NCBI RefSeq assembly: GCF_963678635.1
Contig: NC_087064.1
Location: forward strand, 21,624,509-21,688,508
DNA length: 64,000 nt
Direction: 5' to 3'
From: Symsagittifera roscoffensis
Lineage: Eukaryota > Xenacoelomorpha > Acoela > Convolutidae
Part shown: positions 46,181-57,963 of the stretch, one piece after another
How the letters are laid out: every line of letters starts with the position of its first letter
Position numbering within the stretch: the first letter of the stretch is position 1
Position numbers and translations under genes: made by a program
Notes under the pieces: generated by a model
Told to the model about the DNA's origin: nothing
The model's database searches: none
What the model saw: the letters and a program-made list of their open reading frames with translations, nothing else

Positions 46181-49100
46181 ATGAACAACTCTTCCGATCA
46201 TATCTGGAAGCCAAAACGGAAACAAGACGCCACAGAAGTCCAAACCAAACATGAAACTGTAAGGCGGAAAACGATGTCGATTTTGAATAGACTGACTCCT
46301 GAGAACTTTTTTTCTCTCAGCCAAGAAATGACTTCTCTCGACATTGACTCTGACGATTTACTCGATGATGTGATAGAGATTTGGCATTCTAAGGCTTGTA
46401 CGGAGCCACACTACGCAGAGATGTATGCTACACTTTTTTCTCAGGTACTGGCAGGTATAGGAATTGTAAGTTCATCAGTAATCGCTAAATTGTGTCAAAA
46501 AACGCCGAAGTGTCCAGAAAAAAAAGACAAAAATGCGTTTTGAGTAGTGCGCAGCTTGCTTATATTTAATATATATTGGACACACCTAGGAGCCGTTGAG
46601 GGGTCTTTTTTAATAAGTGGGGTATGGAGGATTTATTCTCATCATGCCCTCTCAATACGCTCCTGTTATAGGCCAAAACTTAAAAAAATTTCATCGCGTC
46701 AAAAATTAGTTGTGACACTAACGTTCCTTCTTCTACAGTCCAGTCTAGCTAGTTATTTTCTTGTACAATGCGTATTATAATGCAATTGAACTGCTTTTTT
46801 TCAGCACTTCTCAAACGGAAGTTCACATGATCCAAATTCGGTCCTTGCTAGGAAGTCCATGTTGAACAGGTGTCAGAATGAGTTCAACAAAGAGATGGTG
46901 TCTGAAGTAGAGCAGGAGGCCTTGAAACTCCTCATAAAGAGCAACCAGGTTTGTTACGTTCAACGTATGCCAAACGGTTAACTCGGTTGAGCTAGGCATA
47001 ATTAAATATCGCTATTGTCGACAATTTGTTTTTGTGATGGTTTTAGCCTAATTGTTGACAGCTTTGAGATTTTTCATCGTTCCAATGTATTTACACAAGC
47101 AAAGCTTTTGTTATAGTGTGAACTCGTTTTTCTAACCTAAGTCGCAAATATTGTTGCGACAAAATGTTTTCATTTTGAATGTGTTCATTGTGATGAATAA
47201 CCAGCTATTAAGTTCAGCCAATGCTAAGGATATTACCACAGACTATATTACAAATAGCATCTTAGCCTCCAGGTATCATGAATCTGTAGCGTAGATGTAG
47301 GGAAGGAGACCGGCAAAAAAATAAGAGGGCTCGAACCTGGACAGGGTCGGATGATTTTAATGAACTTTTTCGTATGCTAGTTAAAGTGCGTCCGCGCTAT
47401 AAATTGAGGCGTTAGTTGGTAAATTTATTTTTTTTTCAAATTGACTGACACTGCTAATGTGTCATAATTAGTTTGAGTCACTTAGCAATTATCTAGATTC
47501 ACAATTGGCGTGCGTCACTTAAGAAATTTTGTGGACTCAAAGTTTTATTTTTCAGTTTTTCCAAGTAGCGTTATCGGTCATATTTTTGCTTGTGTATGCG
47601 AAGTGCAACTTCGCCTGTGTTACAATATTGCGTTAGTTTTCACAGTTTAGGTATTAAGAATAATAAACGTAGTGAGTATTATTATATAGGTCTTGCTGAC
47701 TTGTTTTGGACCCAAGGAATCTGTTATCCTTTGAATCAGATGATGATTTGAAAGGATCGGTGACTTGATCAATGTTCAATGTGTTTTTGTTATTTTGAAC
47801 GGATCGGTGAAAGGATCGATTCAAAGGCTTTGAAAGGATCGGTGACATGATCAATGTTCAATGTGTTTTGCAACATTGATATGATGAATGTCAATAATCC
47901 AAATGAAGCTTGAGCTACAGTACGATATAACTTTTTTTACCCTTGCGCTAAGCAAGGGTTTTGCAATCTGGTACTAGCTTTTTCCCGTAAACACTTTTTT
48001 CTACAGGGTCTTCTCTTGTAGAGGATCACTTCCAGAAGATCTTATTTTTGAAATTCTCAATTTTGTGAAAAATCAAATAAAAGATCTATCGATTAGCTAG
48101 TAATTAGTTCAAGCTTATGTCAGGTTGTTATTAACGTTTCAAAAAAAGCTCCTTTTTTGGGTTCCTGGCTTTCATCCTAATTTCTGTCGGTTCAATATCG
48201 TTTTTATAAACGCCATTTTTTTATCTGATAGTTTTTTCATTGGCTTATGGTTTACTTTTTGAAGTATGGTTTTTGTTCCAATTTAAGCAGTTTTTAGTAT
48301 ATTTGAAACTTCACAATTTTGCAAATTTACCATGTCTGATTTTGAGTTTTTTCATTAAAAAAATATTCAAACGGTTTCAGTTTGTGCTATATCGATTTAA
48401 TCAAATTATTTTGCGTAATTTCGACGTCAAGTTATATGCGTTTGGGATTAAATATTTCAGTCTGGATGGGTCGTGAAAACTTCTAAATGCAATGAAATTT
48501 TTTATGACAATAGTATAGTTTTCGGCGCAACGTGTTTCGACCCAAAGCTTGTTGACTGAGTTACCCTCCAGTAAATGGTTTCCATTTTCATGGGATGTTT
48601 ATGAACTTCATCCTATACAAACATGAAGTTTTTGTTGTTGTAATTTTTCAACTTTTGTCACGTTATTTTTCTTCAACATTTTCCACTTTTTTCATTGACT
48701 ATTTTGTAGCGCAATGTGTTTTTTGCATCGGAAGTGTTGCGATGCTCCGCTTTGTCTCTGTATTTCAATTTTAGCTTTTATTGAAAAACTTCAGTTGCTG
48801 TATTTGAACAGTATAGCTATAAGGTTATAAGGTTCTTTTACCCGAGAACACCTTTGTGTTATTGTTTGAATTTTTTTCCTACCTAGCGTGAACAATTTTT
48901 TTTGTTCATATTCAGTATCTGTTTGCTGCTCAAGTTTTATTCGCCCATGTTTTATCCATTTCATTATTAAAATGCACTCATTTCTAACTATTATTTACTA
49001 TTTGACGTTCAATAGAGTCCTAGTACAAGATCGCAGAAAACGGAAAAGTGTTCAGAATGCCGGAAATGAACCGTTGTTTGGAGTTGTTCAGATCCTTTTC

Positions 49101-52100
49101 AACTTTTTAAAGGGTTTAACTTCAGTTTGTTTGAGTTGTACTGAAAATAGTTAAATCAGTCTGAATAATTGTAGCGATGATTTCGCACAGGCTTAAAGCG
49201 GCCATGAGTCTATAAATAATAATTTGATAGACAATACATTTCTTAGTGTACGGTTACGAAAACTGAATTTTCACAATTGCAGAATTTTAATCATAAACTT
49301 GCATCAATTTTTACGCTGCGTAAACTTCAAATCGTTTCGTCCACGGCGTGGGGATGTTGTTTTTTTTTCAGATTGTCTTCTGGTTTTCAGAGCCGGGTGT
49401 CCATTTGTTTCTCGAATATTTGTAGTGATGATTTTCGCACAGGCCTAAAGCGGCCATGAGTACAGACTTTTTTGAAGAACTAAACAACTGACTTCAACAC
49501 AAAGACCTTATGCGGCCATTTGTGCTAATTTCTCCTGGACTAAACGAAGAGATAGTAAAAAAAAACTTTAAGCGGCGATTCTGCTTTTTCAAAATATAAG
49601 GAAATTAAAAAAATATAGCGTCTTAAAAACTATGCAGATCGAGAACAAAAAGTATTGATAATCCGAGTAATAAAGACCATAAAATACTTAAGTCAAAAAT
49701 GAATGCGAACAGATTTAGGTAGCAAAAGAGATCTTAGTTGACAGTCTTTAACTAATTTAAACATCAGCGGGTAACTGCAAACAAGATAGCGGTTATGAAC
49801 AATGATAAGTGAGAGTAAAGTTCACTTACAGTGTGATAACCGATGTATTAAAAATAAGTTTTCAATAAATCAACTTGTAATGAACAAATTTTAAAATATT
49901 GAAAGGGAGAAATTTTTGTTAATTGCTATGGTAGTTGTTTACGTGCAAAGCTTTATAATGATAATTCAGGTGAGTAGTTTGTTTGTTATTGTTGAGGCTA
50001 CGAGCAATTATACTCTGCTATCGTTTTGTATAAACCTTTTCTTATTCCCAAAAGTTCTTTTGACCTTGAAAAAATTGTTGTTTCGAAAATAATCTGGTGC
50101 TTTCAAATTTTCAAAAAAATTGAGTGATTTTTTATTTGAAAAGAGTATTTTCAGAATCCCTACTAGTTTTTGTCGGTTTTTTATAGTCCACTAGCAACTT
50201 TTGCAAAAAAAAATACAACCTATTGATCATGGTTATTCAAATCGGATATAAGACAAAAAATTTCTATAATAAAGTATCTTCTAATCTATCAAAATTTCAT
50301 AAAATAGACCAGGGAAGTTGGTTAATGCATAGTAACCATGTATCAAACCCGACTTGTAATGTTAGAATTGAAAAGTACACCTGATAAATGCTACTCAATA
50401 AATGATTTATCTCTTTTTTTAGATCATGTTTTTTTTTTAATTTGTAAAATAAAAACAGTATTTTTTGAATATACTTTTCGCAATGATAACTGTTAGCGGA
50501 GCACTGTGTGGTCTATATTTCTTCTTATTGGAACCTAGTTTAGTTTCTCTAGGATTTCACTCGAGCGAATAATTCATAATTATTGTTTCAGACTTGTAAA
50601 AACAAGAAGCACGAAGCTCATCACTGTTTAGATGATATTCGAAGGTCAAAGCAGAAGTATCTTGGAAATATTTGCTTCATCGGAGAGCTATTCAAACTGG
50701 ATTTGCTGACACCAAAAATTATGCACAGTATCATTGAAACACTGCTGAACACTCATGACGAGTTTTCATTTGAGTGTGCTAGCCGGTTGCTCTCAATCGT
50801 GGGACACAAATTGGACCATGATCTGACTTCTTTACTTATGGACCAATATTTTCACAGGGTGTTGGAAATAATGTTTCTGGACACAACTTCTAAACGGATT
50901 CGATTCATGCTGCAAGACGTCATTGAACTCCGACAGGTTACGGTTCAATATATGTTTCCATTTCAAACTTTCTAGAACATTATACTGATCTGTACAATAA
51001 AACAGCAGTATTTTTTAGCAGTAGAAATACATCTGGTTTACTTTTGCTGCATTAGCATTATAGAGAGTTGCAAAGTGTTGGAACAGACACAATTAATATA
51101 AAAGAGCAAATGACCTTTTTAAAATTTTGCAAAAGTTAATTCTTCAGACCAGGGGTGGATTTAAGGCGTTCTCTCCTCGGCGATTCGACTCCCTGCCGAC
51201 CCAAAGGGTCCCTTCTGTGAACTATTTTAAGATATCCACTTTTGGCTGACGGACCCAAAATTTTTCTAAAAGCGCCTTTGGTGCCAATATATACTAATTT
51301 TGACAAAATTTTTCAAAAAGTGGCCAAAAACACTTTTTTGGCCCGTTTTTTCAAAATTTTGCCTGCGGTTGAGAAAATTGGGCCAATTCTGAGTCTTTTC
51401 AGTGCTTTGGGAGAGCACGGTAACTCGATATCGTTGATCTAAAAAAAAGTCGGCAAAATTTTCGAAAATCCAGAAAATATTTGAAAATGCGCCCCCCCCC
51501 CCCCCCCTCGAGAAAATCCTAAATCCGCCCCTGCTTCAGACATAAGTATGATACAAGATTGCCAAAAAATTCAAATTTGCAGGTAAATGTTGTTTGAATT
51601 CGGGGGTTTGATTCGGGCACAGTAGAAATTTTTGAATATTTCTAGCTTTTCTTTCCTTTTTACACCGAAGACTTTAGTCAAGGTGTTATGGTATCGTGTA
51701 ATGGGTTTTTTTTTTAATGTTGTCTGTTGTCAAGTGTCGACAAATAACGTCCGCAGTTATCAATTATCATGTGGGCTGGACTATATCGCGCTATGTCACG
51801 TGATTGCGTATGTTTGTTTCTTTATTTGTTCATCTTTATTTATTTAATTATCTGTTCTTCTATTTATTTAATTATGTTTAGTTTGCTTATATTTATTTAT
51901 AATTTATGTATGTACATATTTATTTTTGTTTATTTTTATCACGTGTTTTGTTTATTTATTTAATTATTCTTTCTTTCATTTAGTTTTGCTTTTATTATTT
52001 CTGCGTGTGTATTTATTTAATTTATTTATTTTCATTTATTTATATTATGGGTCTGTTTGTTTGGTTATTTGTTCATGAGAAATTTTGGTGTATACATGTG

Positions 52101-52642
52101 TTAGTACGATTTTTAGTTCTAGAAGTGTTATTTTATGATCTTCGTTGATATATCAAAAATTTGACCTATACATGTGTTAGTACGATTTTTAGTTCTAGAA
52201 CTGTTATTTCAGGCTCTTTCTCGATATAGCAAAATTTTGGTGTATACATGTATTAGTACGATTTTTTGTTCTAGAACTGTTATTCTTCAATTATTAGTTG
52301 TTCAAGTTGTTTGGTTTTTGCTTCAGTTTCTATGCCTTCGGTGTATTGCGCGTAGCTATGTTTTTAAATTTTCACCCTCTTAGAGCTAGTTTTTGCAGTT
52401 TTATCGCTTGCGTTTGCAATGTGCAGCTTCAGCTCTGTGTAAAATGATATTCGATCTAAGTTTGTGGACCGCCTGTGTTCGCACGTCATAATCGTTTGCC
52501 TTATTGGGTCTCTTGTTTGCAGAACGATTGGGAACCAAGAAGGCTCACTGGACCCAAAACGATAGAAGAAGTCCACTACGAGGCTCAACTAGAGGACTTC
52601 TACTTGAGAGAACGTGCTGAAAATCTCGGATATCATTTTTGA
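46181..52642 (+). CDS. Stand-alone MIF4G-domain protein, eIF4G-like, 4 exons
   Basis: Exons 46181-46465, 46805-46948, 50592-50936 and 52523-52642; all join in phase 0 and give 297 aa. Nearly the whole protein is one MIF4G domain of eIF4G type: SILNRLTPENFFSLSQEM, a MLNRCQNEF motif (family LLNRCQKEF), KQKYLGNICFIGELFKLDLL, MDQYFHRVLEIMF, SKRIRFMLQDVIELR and GPKTIEEVH. In eIF4G this HEAT-type domain binds eIF4A, eIF3 and RNA. Here there is no eIF4E-binding segment, MA3 or W2 domain; the chain starts about 20 residues before the domain and ends ~40 residues after it. The loop between the first helices is shortened. It could be a dedicated paralogue acting as competitor or specialised initiation factor, or a fragment whose other exons I cannot see. 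Introns of 339, 3,643 and 1,586 bp; intron 3 holds a hAT-like MITE and tandem repeats. Confidence 0.88.
47095..47620 (+). mobile_element. Interspersed repeat R3 with tRNA-like segment and 3' hairpin
   Basis: Runs from TTACACAAGCAAAGCTTTTG through AACCTAAGTCGCAAATATTG, AACCAGCTATTAAGT and AGGGAAGGAGACCGGC to the hairpin GCGAAGTGCAACTTCGCC plus TGTGTTA. It is closely paralleled by 53595-54090. It lies in intron 2 of the MIF4G gene. Confidence 0.7.
47752..47874. repeat. Two-unit tandem repeat (~84 bp) built on GGATCGGTGA
   Basis: AAAGGATCGGTGACTTGATC (47752) recurs as AAAGGATCGGTGACATGATC (~47836), with AATGTTCAATGTGTTTT after both. Confidence 0.75.
47939..48762 (+). mobile_element. Two-hairpin repeat, copy in MIF4G intron 2 (tentative borders)
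   Basis: Starts ACCCTTGCGCTAAGCAAGGG and TGGTACTAGCTTTTTCCCGT; possible end at the degenerate hairpin 48725-48762 (GCGATGCTCCGCTTTGTC, CTCTGTATT). Confidence 0.5.
49169..49465. repeat. Direct repeat of a GCACAGGCTTAAAGCGGCCA motif
   Basis: A ~40-bp unit ending AAAGCGGCCATGAGT occurs near 49169-49210 and again near 49420-49459; weaker echoes follow near 49504 and 49563. Confidence 0.7.
51150..51533. mobile_element. hAT-like MITE, copy 3 (384 bp, perfect target duplication)
   Basis: Left end CAGGGGTGGATTTAAGG, right end CCTAAATCCGCCCCTG, flanked by CTTCAGAC at 51142-51149 and 51534-51541. It is related to the 43925 copy but inserted in the opposite orientation: the long C-run is at the right here, the G-run at the left there. 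It lies in intron 3 of the MIF4G gene. Confidence 0.93.
51818..52075. repeat. Degenerate (TTTA)n tract
   Basis: About 250 bp of TTTATTTAATT-like low-complexity sequence within intron 3 of the MIF4G gene. Confidence 0.8.
52081..52294. repeat. 76-bp tandem repeat, nearly three units
   Basis: TATACATGTGTTAGTACGAT recurs at 52091, 52167 and 52243 with the following TTTTTAGTTCTAGAACTGTT conserved. Confidence 0.9.
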
Positions 52643-52703
52643 ATTCATAATTTTTTTAATATTAAACAAAAAATTTTATTTGAAAAACTTTTATTCGCGG
52701 AAA

Positions 52704-52860
52704 ATTCAAATCTTATCTTTTCTGGTAATATCAAATTTTACTTTATTTAATAGAATTTATTACAATCTTTTTCATTTTTTATCGTAATATTCAAACGATA
52801 GTAATAAATTTGAATAAATAAAGTGAAATTTGATATTACCAGAAAAGTTACGATTTGAAT
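52704..52860. repeat. Foldback element (60-bp arms, ~37-bp loop)
   Basis: 52704-52763 pairs with 52801-52860 with few mismatches. It begins about 60 bp after the MIF4G stop codon, so it may sit in the 3'UTR; AATAAA occurs inside the right arm. Confidence 0.9.
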
Positions 52861-53594
52861 AAATATTCGATTGAATATAGATTTGATTTGCTGATAAGGT
52901 TTTAAGCGCCGTAATGTTTGCTTAGCTATTTTCGGCGGTGTTTATTGTCATGTTTCCTAAAGTTTTCAACTTGAGCCAGCATAAAAGCATTTTGAGTGAT
53001 TCTGCCGTTCGAAAATTTCAAGAAAAACTTTTCCAACTAATTGTTTCCAACATCTCGAATTGGGTGTCATTTTTTAAATATAAGATTTGCAGTTTTCTCC
53101 GAAAATTGCCTATATTTCATAGGATGGATAATTGCAATGCAGTTTTTTCCACGATCAATTTAAATTCGCTTTTGATTTTGTTAGATTAAACTATGTTTCC
53201 TGATAATTTTGTTAGATTAAACTATGTTTGCTGGCGATTTTGTGAAAGAAATTATTCAATGCTAGTTTTTCGTTTCGTTTTTTTTTCTCAAATATTGGTA
53301 ATTTTTTTGTTCTACCCTGTTGTCTCTTTTTGTTCCGACTTTCGAAGAAAGAGGAATATATATGCTCGGTGTTTTTTTAAATTCAGACCATTTTTACAAA
53401 AGTCTGGTCCCTCGGGGGGATCGATCTCTTGATCTGCATGGGGCCAGCCAAGTGTGCACACTATAGTAACCTGCCATGTAGATGTCAAAAACTGCTTGTT
53501 TTTTTGTCCCGCACTACAAAGTCGTTCAAATTGAATTGAGACAGATAATTTGTTTCATAATTTTTGATAGTATCAGCCTAAATCTCATAGTTTT

Positions 53595-54090
53595 GCTGCT
53601 ATTACACTAGCAAAGCTTGTGTGATAGTATTAACTCTTTTTTTTCCAACCTAAAGTGCAAATATTAATGTTCATTTTGAATCATTTCGATCAATATCCAG
53701 CTATTAAGTACAGCCAATGCTAAGGATTTTAACACAGACTATTATTTTACAAATAGCACTTAGCTTGAAGGCATCATGGATCTGTAGTGTAGAGTTAGGG
53801 AAGGAGACCAGCAGCATGAACTTGGTTTTTAATGAACTTTTTCGTATACTAGTTTAAATGCGTCCGCTCTATAAATCGAGGCATGTTAGTTGGTATTTTT
53901 TTTTCAAATTGGTTGGTACTGCTAATGCGTCTTAATTGGCTTGCGTTACTAGCACTTATGTAGACTCATAATTGGCGTGCGTCACTTATGAAAGCTAGAA
54001 TACTCAAAGTTTTACTCATTCAATTTTTCCCAGTAGCGTAAGCGGTAATATTTTTGCTTGTGTATGCGAAGTTCTGCTTCCCCTCTGTGA
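53595..54090 (+). mobile_element. Interspersed repeat R3, second full copy
   Basis: Parallels 47095-47620 motif by motif (AACCAGCTATTAAGTAC-like block, AGGGAAGGAGACCAGC, GCGTCCGCTCTATAAATCGA, GGCGTGCGTCACTTA) and ends at the degenerate hairpin GCGAAGTTCTGCTTCCCC plus TCTGTGA. Confidence 0.7.
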
Positions 54091-54954
54091 TTAACTTACC
54101 AAGTTATCCGAGAGCAATTAATGGGCGGTCGAAAAATTCAGGGTTTTGCCTTCATACGAGCAGTCTTGTTAGCTTCTGCGCTTGTTTGAAATACTTCATA
54201 CACTTAAAATTCCCACTTTTGTTAACACGCTGGTAATAAAGGCGACGAATTAGTCCGGATGAGAAGTCATTTTTAATGGATTTTAGGCAAGCTAGTTGGT
54301 TCAATCGATGCGTTAACAGACGCGAATTATATCATATTGTACTTGACATTGTGTCTGGGATAAAAAATTTAAAACACATGTTTTTATTTTTCATTAATTT
54401 TTTCAAAATTTTAAGACTTTCAAGCCACCGCTATTTGTGGATTACTAAAAGAAAATTTTATCACACTGATTTAAATATTTTTTGCATTTTTTAGCCATCA
54501 GTAAGTATTTTTTTTGATGTATTTCAAGTTTTGCCTATAAGTCAAAAACAAAAACACCAAAAATTGTAGCCTTTATTTGCGATGTTCAAATTGGTAGCAA
54601 CTTTACACTTTGTTGCAAATGGTCACTTTTTTTGTTCCGCTTTTCGAAGAAAGTAGCGGAATATTTTTCCAGGCAAATTTCGACTTTTTTACGACAAATT
54701 TCGATAATTTGGACGGATCTTTTTTATATCGTTCGAAAGGTATTGTTGTGTTGAGGTCAAATTTTTGAAAAAACTTCACCTGTGATCATTTTTTCTTAAT
54801 TATGGAAAATTGAAGTATTTCGAGCAGTTTCAAGAGAAACATAGTTTTTATGCTCACCTCTGGATTGCGCAAAATGCTAAAATTTTAAATAGAAATTCTA
54901 GTTCATGTTTTCTTGACAACAATTTTTTTCTGCTTTTTTGTTTATTTTCTTTCG

Positions 54955-55400
54955 ACTTGATAAGTTTTGGCCTATACTATATCGGTTTAATGGGCGCATT
55001 TTGTGCCGTTTGATGTGCGAAAAGTTTTTGTGTGTGCGGGTCTGTGTTTTGAGGGTGAGGGGGACTTAATAACTTCTTATTAGTCAGAAAAATTTTTGAA
55101 TTTTTCTTTTTTTCGGTTTGATAGGTTTCGGCCTATATTACATCGGCTTAGTCGCCTCATATTGCGTCGTTTCACGATCTGTGTATGTATTTCGATGGTG
55201 AGGGTACCTAATAACTGTTTGTCATCTTAAGTTTTTTTTTTGCTTTTTTTTTACTTTTTCTTTTTTTGGCTAAAAAGGTTTCGGCCAATGTTATATCGGC
55301 ATAGTGGCCGCATATTGTTTCATTTGACGCGTAAATAGAGTTTGTGTGCGAGCATGTGTGTTTGTTTGAGGGTGTGGCGGACTTGTTAATTCTTTCAAAA
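54955..55400. repeat. Tandem repeat R5, three units (~155-160 bp)
   Basis: Units open at about 54956, 55118 and 55270 with TTGATAGGTTTCGGCCTATA-like sequence followed by ATCGGCTTAGTGGCC-like sequence. Each ends in a G-rich GAGGGTG block. Confidence 0.75.
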
Positions 55401-55994
55401 AATTTTCGGCCGAAAGGGTTTTTGTTGAGGTATTTTCGGCTTTGTTACCGCTTGATAATTTTTCTTTCGATGCTAGTTTCACATTCTGTTGTATTGGCTC
55501 GTTTTGTTTTCAAAATTAGCCTTATCGATAGAACTACCATTTTTCGAATTTTTTCAACTAGGCTTTTGTTTTGTATCACAAGTGGTGCGAAGCTCAGTTT
55601 CGCCTCTGTGTAAAATTTCTTTTATTTTTGAAAAGTGACCACTACTCCATATAACTTAAAATTCATTCGGAATATCCAGGGTTTCACCCTAATACGAGCG
55701 TTCTTGTTTCTTTTTTAATTAGAATTTAAATTTTGTGTTGTACGGCAGAGCAAACGGTTACTATTGATTTTTATAGGATTTTCGTTGATTATTTTGCTAT
55801 AAATATTACTGTAATAAATTGAAAACTCTTCTTTTGTACTAGGATTAATTTTTTTTCAACCTAACTCGCATAAAGTGATGCTTTCTTTTGTCCGCATGTG
55901 ATTTATGCGGTTTGTTAGTGGCTTGTGTTTGCAAGACATCAAGGGCATATGACATGGTATTTAAGACATCTGGCGCTCGTTTTATACGTAAGTT

Positions 55995-57044
55995 ACCCTT
56001 GCGATAAACATGGGAATTGCAACCGTATACAAGGCTTTTTCCCCTAAATAACTTAGTTCGCAGGATGGTCAAATGCTAATCAAAATCAAGTGTTCAGTTT
56101 CCACTGAAGATGTAATAGCATGGACAGTGTATTGGTAGCATATATCGTTTGAGATCAAATTAAAAGTAACTGTTAAATTAAAAAAGTTCGGTTTATTTTT
56201 GGCGCTGGAGGTTGTTCGGCCTTAATTATGTCGGCTTTTTTCTCAATCATTTTTGTTCTTTTTTGTTGATATTTTATGATAATGGTTCAACCCGTACCAG
56301 AAAAATCAAATCAAGCTCACAGAACTTCCTCAATTAAATTGAAAAAAGGTAAACTTGAAAAAATATATATATTTTTTTCGATTTTCAAGCGTGTTGAAAA
56401 ACTCAGGTCGAAACCTATAAAGTTAAGTGTCTAATTGGCTTTTTTATCATGTTCTTTCAGGTGAGGTAATATTTTTTTTTATTACTATCTGGCTTAAATA
56501 GTTTGAGAAGGTAGCTTTTTGATATGTCTGAGTTTAGGCAAGTGTAAAAGTGCTATTAAATCCAACAACATCAGTGCGATAATTTTTTAATCAATTTGTT
56601 CAATTTTTCTGGAAAAGTTTCTCGTTTCGAGAGTTCGTATTAAATTGATTTTTATTCAAGCTTTTAAAAGGACTTTAGAGCCAATCAAACATGAGATTCT
56701 AGATTTCGATTTCCTAGGTTGATTTTTTTTCTTCCACAATAGTTTGTGTTTTGCTCTAAAAAAGATACGCAGTTGTTTTTATAATTTTTTTCCCCAGAAA
56801 ATATTGGTTTTTGAATTTTTCATCTTTGGGCGATTTACAAAAGATTTCCTTGCTTGTTTTGAACAAGATAATGCAGTTAAACCAAGTTAGTTGACGGTAG
56901 ATCAAAATTTGTGATTGTAGATTTTTGTTTATTTATTTGCTGATGATTTAAAGAACTCGCGAAATACAATTTTCAATTGTTTCTCATTTTTTTACTTGCA
57001 ATTTTCTGCATCGCAAGTGGTTTGAAGTTCGATTTCGCCTCTGT
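55995..57044 (+). mobile_element. Two-hairpin repeat, copy (tentative borders)
   Basis: Starts ACCCTTGCGATAAACATGGG and ends at GAAGTTCGATTTCGCC plus CTCTGTGATG. About 1.05 kb of AT-rich non-coding DNA lies between. Confidence 0.4.
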
Positions 57045-57585
57045 GATGAAAGTGTTAGGCGCTTTATCTAGCGTAGCCAATTATAACGCGCTACAAATTG
57101 TTGCAAATTGATTGATACAAGCTAATTGGTCTTTTTAATTCCATACACGATAATATCTATCTAAATTTCATAGTTTGTCTCTAGTTCATTAACCAAAAAC
57201 TGATCGAGACCAGTTAAATGACAGTCACAAAGAACAATCAGGACTTTGCCCGAAATAACGAGCACCCCTGTGTTTCTTGTCCTTCTTTTCTTGTGTTTGC
57301 AAAGTGCAGCTTGTCCTGTGTAAAATGCTAAGTTTGTTTGGAAATCTGTGATTCAAAAACGTTTCAATCGATTGATTACAGTTGATTTTTGTGTTTATGG
57401 AAGAATTTTGTGATACCGTTTGACTTGATCTTTTTTGGCAATCTGAATTACGTCAAGGTATCTTGAAACTGTTTTTGATCCCCTTGGAGATTATTCGTCA
57501 TGTGTTTCTTAGATCCTTGGGATTGGCACGAAGACTAAGAATGCGCATACTTTTTTTCATGTGAACACCTATGAAGAGCATTATA

Positions 57586-57820
57586 CAGGAGCGGATATAG
57601 GATGGGGATGGCGCACGCCCTCTCCTCAGGGAATCAACCCCCTGCCAATCCAAAGGTACTTTTTTTTCAAACGCCGTTTTTTGGTCAAAGTTTTCCAAAA
57701 AGTGCCCAAAAACAGCTTTTTGACCTGTTTTTCTTTCAACAATTTGGTCGATCTAAAAAAAAGTCGAGAAAATTTTCATGAAAATCTCTTCACTCTCGAG
57801 AAAATTCAGCTCAGCCCCTG
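57586..57820. mobile_element. hAT-like MITE, copy 4 (235 bp, degraded)
   Basis: Left end CAGGAGCGGATATAGGAT, right end AGCTCAGCCCCTG; flanks GCATTATA (57578-57585) and GCATAATC (57821-57828) match at 6 of 8 positions. It is an older or decayed member of the same family. Confidence 0.75.
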
Positions 57821-57963
57821 GCATAATCTAACCATTTGGACATACCTCCGATGTCCCTCTTGAGATTCCGCTGTTTTTTATTGAATTTTTCTTGGTAAAT
57901 TTTTAACTGATTTGATGTCAATTTCGCACACACATTTACCGGTGATGTTTTTTTGCTAATAAC

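Noticed and set aside
10959-57322. Recurrent hairpin motif as a CRISPR-like array
   Set aside because: Spacing is hundreds to thousands of bases, copies are degenerate, and the DNA is animal nuclear sequence; it is a dispersed repeat.
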